Assembly (NCBI GenBank): GCA_021773555.1
Contig: JAJFKA010000069.1
Coordinates: forward strand, 1-64,000
DNA from: Gammaproteobacteria bacterium
GTDB lineage: Bacteria; Pseudomonadota; Gammaproteobacteria; Pseudomonadales; Azotimanducaceae
DNA: 64,000 bases
Direction of reading: 5' to 3'
This document shows, piece by piece, positions 1 to 7,320 of the stretch; within the stretch, counting starts at the first letter, position 1, and every line of letters starts with the position of its first letter. Under the pieces are notes generated by a model. The model was given only the letters and a program-made list of their open reading frames with translations. It ran no database searches and was not told the origin of the DNA. Position numbers and translations under genes: made by a program.

Positions 1-124
1 TTTATGTCATTTCATATCTTCCATAAATAAACAAAAGATTACTCAATAAATTACTCTTTATCATCTTTATGCTTATCCACGACGAACCAGCCTTGATCTT
101 AATTCCATAAAACAGGTTCGGTTA
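1..124. other. AT-rich flank without a gene
   Basis: This stretch is visibly richer in A and T than the rest of the window and has stops in all frames that could lead into the gene fragment that follows. In that fragment's frame a TAA stands at 47-49, and the residues between it and position 125 do not look like protein. It may be a recombination or insertion boundary, or the low-quality end of an assembled contig. The sequence alone cannot separate these. Confidence 0.5.
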
Positions 125-655
125 GTGCACGCAGAGGGAATCTCGATTCACAAGCGCTATACGGTCGAAAGCGAAGTGGTGCAATACCTGGCCCAGGGTA
201 CGCAGGAGTCCAAAGCAGACATTAAAATACAGTTCCGCACAGGGAAGAGTAATCATCTTGAAGTTCCGCTACCGGCAGGCAAGGTGCGTGTTCACAAGGC
301 CGATGAGGATGGTGCTTTGCAGCTGATTGGGGAAGACCGAATTTTTCATACACCGATCGATTCTGAAGTGGAACTTAAGATTGGCCGTGCCTTCGACATC
401 ACCGCCAAACGAACCCAATCCGGCTACCGGCGACTTGGCGATCGAGCCGCAGAGGTCAGTTATAACATCACGGTCACCAATCATAAGCACGAGGATATTG
501 AAGTATTGGTCAAGGAGCATTTGCGAGGTGATTGGGTTATCACTGATGAAAACCGGAAAGGAGAGCGGATCGACAGTACAACCCAGGCATATGCGCTGAA
601 ACTGGCCGAGGGCGCGGACAGCACGATCACTTACACGGCCAGGTTCAGTTATTGA
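125..655 (+). pseudogene. 5'-truncated DUF4139 family protein (C-terminal part)
   Basis: The 176 residues match the C-terminal half of DUF4139 proteins. This is seen in the segments LPAGKVRVHKADEDGAL and GEDRIFHTP, the later KxGxAFDITA stretch, and the ending HLRGDWVI...TYTARFSY. Intact members run to roughly 450-500 residues, with a signal peptide and an N-terminal coiled-coil DUF4140 region; none of that is present here. The frame opens at a GTG with no convincing ribosome binding site, and an in-frame TAA lies at 47-49 in AT-rich DNA. The gene therefore looks broken rather than cut by the window edge. The family's function is not well established; members are envelope or secreted proteins. 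It converges on the VWA operon with a gap of only 15 bp. Confidence 0.75.
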
Positions 656-670
656 GCGAATCGAGGAGTG

Positions 671-1675
671 TCAGGATCTGAAATCGTTTAAGCCGACAAA
701 TGTTCCGCCATTTTTTTCGCACAAAGTGCGCATCAGAATGGCGAACTTGATGCCTGTTTCCTGATAGCGTGGTGGCGCGGCGAACTGTACCGGAAAGCCG
801 ATCGCATGAATGCGTACCAGCCGATTACCGTCCGTATCTTCGCGGTTGATACGGTCAATCACATCGACGACCTGCTGAATAGAGCGTCCGGTGAACTCGT
901 CTCCAAACACATAAATACTGATCTTGCGCCCTGGCTTGTAGAACGTGGAAATAGCCTTGGTGATACCTTCCACCGGACTTGAGTTGCTGAACACATTCCA
1001 GGAGCGAAGTCGGTCAATAATCGCCCGTCTGCGCGCGGTAGTGTCCGGAATCCAATCGTTCGCATATTGGGAGAACATGTAATTGCCCATATCATTCATG
1101 ACCTGAATACCTTTCAGGCGGGGATAAACATCGAGGGTTTCGGATACCTTCTGCAGCACCAGCGGCCAGGCGTAGTTAAACATACTGCCGGAGGTATCAA
1201 TGATGAAGATGACATATTCGCTGTCGACTGGAATGCCGCCAATCTTGTTGTCGTCACTGCTTTTCTGATACTCCGCCAGTAATGCTTCCATCTCTGCTGT
1301 CAGCGATTGTTTCGCGTCGGCCAGACGACCTTCGATGGTGTTGCTGATTTTCGATTTATCAATTGTTGCGTCGTAACGGGACTGCAGTGCAGACAAGTCT
1401 GCCTTCACCTGGGCGAGCCTGTCTATTTCCTCTTTTTGCTTGTCTTCTTTGTGTACCATGTCGCGATTAATCGCCTTTGCCTCCCCTCGAATATCGAACA
1501 GATCCTGCTGTAGTGCTGCCAGATAACCCTCCAGGTTTTGTACGGTGTCCTCCAGGATGATGGGTTCAAAGACTTTTGTAAGTACCAGCAGGAGGATGAG
1601 CGCGCCAAACCCACAGCTGATAACATCCAGAAAAGACAGGCTGATGCCTTCGATCTCGCGACGCTGCTTTGACAT
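671..1675 (-). CDS. Membrane-anchored VWA domain protein (second copy)
   Basis: This 334-residue protein has one N-terminal membrane helix (about 15-36), a charged coiled-coil-like stretch (about 40-140) and a C-terminal von Willebrand A domain. The MIDAS motif DTSGSM is intact at D160, S162 and S164, so metal-dependent ligand binding is plausible. The membrane segment begins FLDVISCGFGA with Asp17, and the upstream gene has the same pattern at the same position. ExbD, TolR and MotB carry a functional Asp in the same place, so I infer a channel-partner role with the VWA domain in the periplasm. The chosen ATG overlaps the upstream stop (TAATG), implying translational coupling; a frame extension to 1735 is unlikely to be used. 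It is the last gene of the operon. Confidence 0.85.
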   Translation of the reverse strand: MSKQRREIEGISLSFLDVISCGFGALILLLVLTKVFEPIILEDTVQNLEGYLAALQQDLFDIRGEAKAINRDMVHKEDKQKEEIDRLAQVKADLSALQSRYDATIDKSKISNTIEGRLADAKQSLTAEMEALLAEYQKSSDDNKIGGIPVDSEYVIFIIDTSGSMFNYAWPLVLQKVSETLDVYPRLKGIQVMNDMGNYMFSQYANDWIPDTTARRRAIIDRLRSWNVFSNSSPVEGITKAISTFYKPGRKISIYVFGDEFTGRSIQQVVDVIDRINREDTDGNRLVRIHAIGFPVQFAAPPRYQETGIKFAILMRTLCEKNGGTFVGLNDFRS

Positions 1676-2772
1676 TATGGCCAGTCCTCGGGTGGGGAAA
1701 GAAATGAACCTCCGGTAATTTGCGCCAGTCGCCAATAGGAGGGTGCGGCGACGGGGTCACCCTCCATTGGAAAGAGAATGACATTGATCGGACTGGTTTG
1801 TGGCAGCAGTTCCAGTGCGTTGCCAAACAGAGCCACCCGGTCTTTACTGCTGATGGCGCTGCGTTTCGGTGCACTCAATCCCTGTGTCGGGAGACTGTCA
1901 ACGATCAGAAAGATGTTGTCCGGTTGGGGAACCATGTTTTTAGCCAACTGGAATGGATGATGTAGTGAGGTACCACCGCTTGGTATCACGGTCTTCAACC
2001 TTGAAATCGCCTGGTCCGTCTGGTCTTTTTCGATTGCCTGAAGCCAGTCAGCATCAGTGCCTTTGATCACCGATTGACTGCTGGTATTAAAGGTAACCAG
2101 CTGAAAATTCGAGTCATTTGGCATATTCGCCATAATCCATTCAACGGTCGCGATTGCACGTTGCCATTTTTCTGAAGCCAGTTTCAACTCATCCGAAAGG
2201 TTGCGCCGCCTGATGACATTGACGATGGTTTTGTCCAGCATACTGGCGGAGGCATCCAGCAAAATGAGGATGTGACCACCACCTATTTTGAGACCGGTCA
2301 GGTATTGGCGATCACCGTCGCCTGCGAATGAACGCAGGCTACTGCCACTGGCCTCTGCACCGGCAACACTGCCTTGAAGACTAGCGGCTTCTTCCTCCAA
2401 TAGTTTTAATTCAGCCTTGAGCGCCTCGATGCTGTCTTCCTGGCTTGCACCTTCTTTGGCGAGTTCCCTGATCTGTGCCTGCAACTCCTTGATGGCTTTG
2501 ATGATTTCCAGAACCAGACCTTCGGTGGTAGTGATTACATCGTCGGTCTGATCAACGGTGTTGCGCAGTTCAATCAGGTTGAGTTTCTCGTCCTCAATTT
2601 CAACTTCAATTTTTTTTACCTCCGCCAGCAGTTGGGCGTTGATTTCCTGCGACGTAACCTCGGTTGAGTGGTTGATCACGATGAAAATCAGGATCACAGC
2701 ACCGAAACCGCAGGACATGATGTCAAGGAAGGCCAGCCCGAATACATTGAAGTCGCGACGTTTAGTTGCCAT
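1675..2772 (-). CDS. Membrane-anchored VWA domain protein (first copy)
   Basis: A 365-residue protein built like its downstream neighbour: a short basic N-terminus, a membrane helix starting FLDIMSCGFGA (Asp17), a long coiled coil (about 40-135), then a VWA domain with the MIDAS motif DASASM (D173, S175, S177). The two VWA proteins agree almost completely at residues 15-28 but differ strongly elsewhere. This suggests they are paralogs that kept the membrane part for a shared partner. ExbD and MotB work as dimers, so a heterodimer is possible (inference). The start overlaps the end of the Hsp70-like gene by 11 bp, and the stop overlaps the next start by 1 bp. Confidence 0.85.
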   Translation of the reverse strand: MATKRRDFNVFGLAFLDIMSCGFGAVILIFIVINHSTEVTSQEINAQLLAEVKKIEVEIEDEKLNLIELRNTVDQTDDVITTTEGLVLEIIKAIKELQAQIRELAKEGASQEDSIEALKAELKLLEEEAASLQGSVAGAEASGSSLRSFAGDGDRQYLTGLKIGGGHILILLDASASMLDKTIVNVIRRRNLSDELKLASEKWQRAIATVEWIMANMPNDSNFQLVTFNTSSQSVIKGTDADWLQAIEKDQTDQAISRLKTVIPSGGTSLHHPFQLAKNMVPQPDNIFLIVDSLPTQGLSAPKRSAISSKDRVALFGNALELLPQTSPINVILFPMEGDPVAAPSYWRLAQITGGSFLSPPEDWP

Positions 2773-4078
2773 GGCCGGCCACGCTGATAAACGTTAGTTC
2801 TTCGCCTCCGATGGACAAAACATCTCCCGGCGCAATGGTTGTCTGGTCGCTGACCGGCTGGCCATTCAATTGGACTATGCCTGTTGTATGCACATCAATG
2901 TACAAGGCGTTTCCGTGCGGGTAGATCGTACACGCTGGATCGGATTCGGCCATGGTCAGGTTGACGATGGATTCTTCAGATAATTTGAAGGCACTGCCGA
3001 CCGGTACAGCACTATTGCGCTTCAGTAAATGGGTAGCTCGTTCGGAATCTTGTCTGTTCGGTGACAGGCCCATTGCCGCGATCGGCAATGATACTACGTG
3101 GGATATGACTTCATCGCTGGTGATTTTGTCAGCATGAACAAACGCATTTCTAATGACCTCATCCGGTTCCAACTGCACCGTTGCGAGATTAGTAATCAAA
3201 TCCAGTGAATCTCTTAGTCCTGGAATACCCGCGAACCTCGGGGAGACAATCAGGGTGGCGGTCGTGCCGGTTGGTATTTGTGCTCGAATAGACTGGACTA
3301 TCTGGGGAAATATCTGCGTGCAGGCAGTGACAAGTTGATCTGATGTAACGATGACACGATGGTGCACATCCCCCAGTTCGAGCTCAAACGCGTGACTACG
3401 GTCCATGCCTCGCTCGGCTATCCATCCCGGCAACGCATTAAACAGCGCCTGTTCACTGCTGGCCTGATGCATGGGGTCAAATCGGGATGTCTGGATAAAC
3501 TGGTTGGCGATGATGTCGCCCCAGCGCTCCCATAGTGTGAATAAGCCCAGTTCCGCTACTGTTGTCACTTCCCGACGGGACAAAACGGCGCCACTGTGAA
3601 TTTTCGCGAGGGTTATGCGGTGCAGGTGAATATCCAGATGTAAACTGAGCGGGGTCAGTGCTGTGCCGCTCACCGCTAACAGCGATGAGTCGGCAACACC
3701 TGCAACTGGCATACCGCATTCGTTGGCTATTCCGAGAAGCAGGCCGAGCTGTTGATGGTCGTAATAACAGGGGACCAGTAATATGACAGCATCCACATCT
3801 GCGGATACGGGAGTCCAGATTGATTCTAGGTGTGCAAACGCCAGATCAGCATGATGGCGGATATTCGCGGTTCGATTGGCAATCGGATCGGTGCTGAGCT
3901 GATTCCAGAATCTGTTGTTGGTCCAGCGAGGTAACAGGCGTGCATTGTTGAGTGCCTCCTGACCCAATAGCAGGCGATCACCATCAAGCACCGCGATGCC
4001 TGGGCTGGTGTTAACCACCTCATCCCCGATTGCCAGTTGAATTCCGGTATCACTAATGTCAATTATTGCGAGCGCCAA
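2762..4078 (-). CDS. Hsp70/actin-fold ATPase-like protein with FHA-like C-terminus
   Basis: This 438-residue protein has no signal peptide or membrane helix and should be cytoplasmic. The N-terminus (LAIIDISDTGIQLAIGD, with Asp7) resembles the first phosphate-binding hairpin of Hsp70/actin-fold ATPases. The stretch AVILLVPCYYDHQQ followed by GMPVAGVADSSLLAV matches the Hsp70-like pattern that links the nucleotide-binding subdomains. The last 80 or so residues, ending NGQPV...IAPGDVLSIGG, look like the closing strands of an FHA domain, although I cannot identify the phosphothreonine-binding Arg and Ser. There is no Hsp70 substrate-binding domain, so this is not a DnaK-type chaperone. It lies between the channel gene and the VWA genes and could be the cytoplasmic ATP-dependent or regulatory component. 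Confidence 0.7.
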   Translation of the reverse strand: MALAIIDISDTGIQLAIGDEVVNTSPGIAVLDGDRLLLGQEALNNARLLPRWTNNRFWNQLSTDPIANRTANIRHHADLAFAHLESIWTPVSADVDAVILLVPCYYDHQQLGLLLGIANECGMPVAGVADSSLLAVSGTALTPLSLHLDIHLHRITLAKIHSGAVLSRREVTTVAELGLFTLWERWGDIIANQFIQTSRFDPMHQASSEQALFNALPGWIAERGMDRSHAFELELGDVHHRVIVTSDQLVTACTQIFPQIVQSIRAQIPTGTTATLIVSPRFAGIPGLRDSLDLITNLATVQLEPDEVIRNAFVHADKITSDEVISHVVSLPIAAMGLSPNRQDSERATHLLKRNSAVPVGSAFKLSEESIVNLTMAESDPACTIYPHGNALYIDVHTTGIVQLNGQPVSDQTTIAPGDVLSIGGEELTFISVAGHGN

Positions 4079-4089
4079 AGTCGTTGCCC

Positions 4090-4884
4090 TTATGTCTGCA
4101 GGTGCCTTATCAGGCGATTATCGCAATAGTCCTCCGCATCGAGTACAAGTCGTTCCTGTGCTAACTGGAGTTGGTGCATGAGGAACATAATGACGATGCT
4201 GATGAGCAAAGCGACAAATGTGGAGTTGAATGCAATCCCCAGGCTTTGGGTGACGCCTGCGATGTCGCCCTGGACTGCTTTATGAGCCTGGCCCAGCGCC
4301 TGACCGATACCGCGAACCGTACCAAGAAAGCCAATTGAGGGAATCGCCCAGGCAATATATCGAATCATTGACAGCTCTGAGTCCAGGCGATCGGATTCTG
4401 AGTCGCAAATGGCCCGAACCGAGCTGGAAACATCCTGGATGTTGCGTGTGGATCTGAACCGATGTAGTGCAGTCAACAGTGTTCTTGGCAACAAAAATCC
4501 CTGCTGACTTTCGGGTAAAGCCTGGATCGGACGGGAATACTCCCGGGTGTCCTCGGGCAAGATACTGATGCCCTGCGCCAGGGGAATCAGATCAAGCTGC
4601 AGTATTTTGCGTTGCTGTACCGATTGCATCGCCTTGTAGCCCATCAATGACATGGCCCATAACATCAGGATGAAACAGGATTCCTGTTCAAAATCGCGAA
4701 TCACAATATAGGTAGAGCGTTCCGGCACATAGTCTGGATTTGCGTTGATCTGTATCGCCTGTTCTTCGAGCAATGCCGTGGCATTGGGTCGTACGATAGA
4801 CACGTACACACCATGGACGATGATGACCGAGATGATCAGCGAGAACAGCTGGTAGATGAATTCGACGGGCAGTTGTCTGGTCAT
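4090..4884 (-). CDS. MotA/TolQ/ExbB-type proton channel family protein
   Basis: A 264-residue membrane protein with helices at about 9-29, 65-85, 175-192 and 217-238. The last two carry the family signature: AIPSIGFLGTVRGIGQAL (about 180-197) and then SLGIAFNSTFVALLISI. Family members form the pentameric ring around two ExbD/TolR/MotB-type helices and use ion flow to do mechanical work across the envelope. No ordinary ExbD, TolR or MotB gene lies nearby. The two VWA proteins in the same operon carry the matching single helix with an Asp and are the best candidates for the missing partner. The gene lies 11 bp upstream of the Hsp70-like gene and 8 bp downstream of the small secreted protein gene. 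Confidence 0.85.
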   Translation of the reverse strand: MTRQLPVEFIYQLFSLIISVIIVHGVYVSIVRPNATALLEEQAIQINANPDYVPERSTYIVIRDFEQESCFILMLWAMSLMGYKAMQSVQQRKILQLDLIPLAQGISILPEDTREYSRPIQALPESQQGFLLPRTLLTALHRFRSTRNIQDVSSSVRAICDSESDRLDSELSMIRYIAWAIPSIGFLGTVRGIGQALGQAHKAVQGDIAGVTQSLGIAFNSTFVALLISIVIMFLMHQLQLAQERLVLDAEDYCDNRLIRHLQT

Positions 4885-4892
4885 TGTGGTCC

Positions 4893-5237
4893 TTAAATAT
4901 CGACTGGGAAAGGCACGGCATTGTCTGCGCTGATTGCCTCACTGGGTTGAAAAGTTCTGAATGCTTCACCCAGGTCTCGAACCCTGAGATTTTCATTCCT
5001 GTTTTCGGCGCCGGTTCCCGGATCCGCTGCAGCTTTGTCCTTGTCCGGCCTTGTTGACCCGGCTGTCTCCTTGACCACCGGGATGGATTGTTCCGATTCA
5101 GCCTGCACGGACGTGGTAGCTTCGTCGGACGCCTCGCTTGCTTGCTCTGCTCCAGTCACCTGACCTGCACTGACGAACAAGAGCAGCGTGCAGCCAATTC
5201 GTAGCAGGCGCTGCACTTGGAGAAATAATCCAGTCAT
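4893..5237 (-). CDS. Small secreted low-complexity protein
   Basis: A 114-residue protein with an N-terminal signal sequence (a hydrophobic core IGCTLLLFVSAGQV followed by TGAEQ). The rest is acidic and low in complexity, rich in Glu, Ser, Thr and Ala, and ends in a short ordered-looking tail, NAVPFPVDI. The chosen ATG overlaps the stop of the upstream PEGA/FGE-like gene by 4 bp (ATGA), which favours it over the longer frame. I do not recognise a family. Its place immediately before the channel gene suggests a periplasmic accessory or tether. It could also be a rapidly evolving linker with little sequence constraint. Confidence 0.65.
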   Translation of the reverse strand: MTGLFLQVQRLLRIGCTLLLFVSAGQVTGAEQASEASDEATTSVQAESEQSIPVVKETAGSTRPDKDKAAADPGTGAENRNENLRVRDLGEAFRTFQPSEAISADNAVPFPVDI

Positions 5238-7318
5238 TCCACATACCTCGCGATTCTGAATCCGACATCTCGCCGTGCCTCGCTGCCATAGTCCCGGAAC
5301 GTCCAACGCAGCTCACTGAATCTGCCATTGGTGTAGTTCGATCCGCGTATCACGTAGTAGTCGCCGCTTGCCGGCCCGGGGGGATCCAGCAGTTGTTCCC
5401 GCTCAAGGTCTACTGAATAGTAGTCTGTTATCCATTCAGAAACATTTCCAGCCAGATCGAATATGCCCAGCGCGTTTGGTGGATATTGACCGATCGGTGC
5501 AGGACCGCGATAACCGTCGTTATAGCCGACGATGTGGTAAGGCACCATACCAGCCGCCGACTCGTCCGCATAATTACCGGATCGATCCGGCGGCGGCATG
5601 GCATCCCCCCACGGAAAACGTTGTGGTTCCGGTCCATCTGCATAGCGAGCAGCCCAGGCCCATTCCGCCTCAGTGGGCAGACGGAAGCCTCTGGTCACTG
5701 GATTGGTGAGCTGCCATCGGCCTTTTACCTGCTCATAAGCAAATGGTAAGCCATTTCTTTCACTTAACCAGTTGCAATACCTGACGGCAGATTGCCACGA
5801 GAGGTTCACCACGGGCCGGTCTCCATCCGTCAGCAGGGCGCGACCGAACACACCGGAGTCATGGCTGGCATCGAATGCCTTGAACTGCTCGTTAGTGACC
5901 TCAAAGATTCCAAGGTAAAAGGGCTTCTGCAAAATCACATCTTTGAGTATCTCATTGGATCGACGACCACGTTCGCGCCTGCCCGCACCCATTTGCATAG
6001 CCCCGGGAATAATGAGGTTGAGTATGTCTCCATTGCCACTATCAATCTGCTGGGCGATGGCGGCAACGCGTGCCTCGTCTACTGTTTGCAAAGTTATGAG
6101 GAGTTGTTGGGAGAGCCCTGGCCGGGGGATTACCGTATTAACATAGTCAGCATATCCGGGCTTCACGATCTTAAGCTCATGCCGACTGGCAGTCAGGGTA
6201 AGTTGTTGGGTTGCTGGACCCACAGAATGACCGTCAACAAAAAGTTCGCCCCCTGATGGCTCCACTTTCAGGCGGATAACGCCAACCACAGGTTTTAGCG
6301 TTAGATTCAGCGACACATCCTCGTCCGAGGCAACCTTGATAGTGCGCCTGACCGGTTCATATCCAGCCCTGGACAACAGTACCTCGTAGGCGTTGCCTGG
6401 CGGCAGGGTTATCGAAAGCGGAGACTGGCCGCGATAACGTTCGTTGATCGTAACATTAGCACCGGCCGGTTGAGTTCTGATGGCAACTTTGCCATCCGAT
6501 TTAACAAGCACAATTTCTGGCAGACTCTGATGCTCCGAGTGCACCACCACAAGTTCTGATTGCCACACCTTGTACCCGGGTTTGCGGATCGTTAGTGGCG
6601 TTAGTCCTTCGATGATTGAAGCAGTTAACGGGGTTTCGCCTATTGGGATTTCATCAACAAAGAGCGTCGCACCGGCTGGCAGTGTGCGCAAAGAAATGTC
6701 AGCCCAGGCAGGTTCGAGTTGTGCCTGAAGTGATTGCTCGATGCGGCGCCCCTCAATGGTTATTTCGGTGTCAAAGGGCAAGTAGCGTTCGGAGCGAATA
6801 AGGATATCGTGTAAGCCGGCTTCTATTTCCTCGATCCTGATCGGAGTCTGGCCCACTAACACCTGGTCGACGAAGACTTCGGCTTGTGTCCCGGGATCCG
6901 TCGCGATTTCGAGAATACCCGGCAGTCTGGTCAACGCATAGCGGAACACCTGGTCGGGTTCATCTCCTACGGTTAACCGGGTGTCAAATACGCGATATCC
7001 ATCGAGCCTGGCCTGGACGTCGTATTCTCCGGGCAGCATCAGAAATCGCTCACCCAACCGGTAGGTGATGAACCCGCTGGTAATGTCGAGGCTTTCGGGT
7101 ATTGGCTCGATATCGAACCTGACTGCTCTGGCCGTGAACATAAACAATGCGGCGAGAGCAAGTATCAGAAACACTCCGCCAATGATCAGCGGAACTGGTT
7201 TAAGAGAAAGTCCAGCTGAAGTGGTGGTTGTTTGTGCGCGTGTGAAAGGCGTGGCTTCAATAGCAATATTCCCGGATTCGGGATTCTGCGCAGCGTCATT
7301 CGTTGGTTGATCATCCAT
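5234..7318 (-). CDS. Membrane-anchored PEGA-repeat protein with FGE/SUMF1-like domain
   Basis: This 694-residue protein has a Thr-rich cytoplasmic tail, one membrane helix (about 42-62), about four or five PEGA-type beta repeats (about 70-420; for example IRTQPAGANVTINERYRG and VEPSGGELFVDGHSVG), and a C-terminal formylglycine-generating-enzyme (SUMF1) fold (about 440-693). The fold is marked by LPTEAEWAWAARY, DLAGNVSEW, VIRGSNY and the ending VGFRIARYVE. True FGE has two catalytic Cys residues just after the RGGS stretch. Here the equivalent region reads LRWTFRDYG and has none, so a binding rather than oxidase role is likely. PEGA repeats are typical of envelope surface-binding proteins. The stop overlaps the next start by 4 bp, and the gene begins 2 bp after the pseudokinase gene ends. 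Confidence 0.85.
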   Translation of the reverse strand: MDDQPTNDAAQNPESGNIAIEATPFTRAQTTTTSAGLSLKPVPLIIGGVFLILALAALFMFTARAVRFDIEPIPESLDITSGFITYRLGERFLMLPGEYDVQARLDGYRVFDTRLTVGDEPDQVFRYALTRLPGILEIATDPGTQAEVFVDQVLVGQTPIRIEEIEAGLHDILIRSERYLPFDTEITIEGRRIEQSLQAQLEPAWADISLRTLPAGATLFVDEIPIGETPLTASIIEGLTPLTIRKPGYKVWQSELVVVHSEHQSLPEIVLVKSDGKVAIRTQPAGANVTINERYRGQSPLSITLPPGNAYEVLLSRAGYEPVRRTIKVASDEDVSLNLTLKPVVGVIRLKVEPSGGELFVDGHSVGPATQQLTLTASRHELKIVKPGYADYVNTVIPRPGLSQQLLITLQTVDEARVAAIAQQIDSGNGDILNLIIPGAMQMGAGRRERGRRSNEILKDVILQKPFYLGIFEVTNEQFKAFDASHDSGVFGRALLTDGDRPVVNLSWQSAVRYCNWLSERNGLPFAYEQVKGRWQLTNPVTRGFRLPTEAEWAWAARYADGPEPQRFPWGDAMPPPDRSGNYADESAAGMVPYHIVGYNDGYRGPAPIGQYPPNALGIFDLAGNVSEWITDYYSVDLEREQLLDPPGPASGDYYVIRGSNYTNGRFSELRWTFRDYGSEARRDVGFRIARYVE

Positions 7319-7320
7319 GG

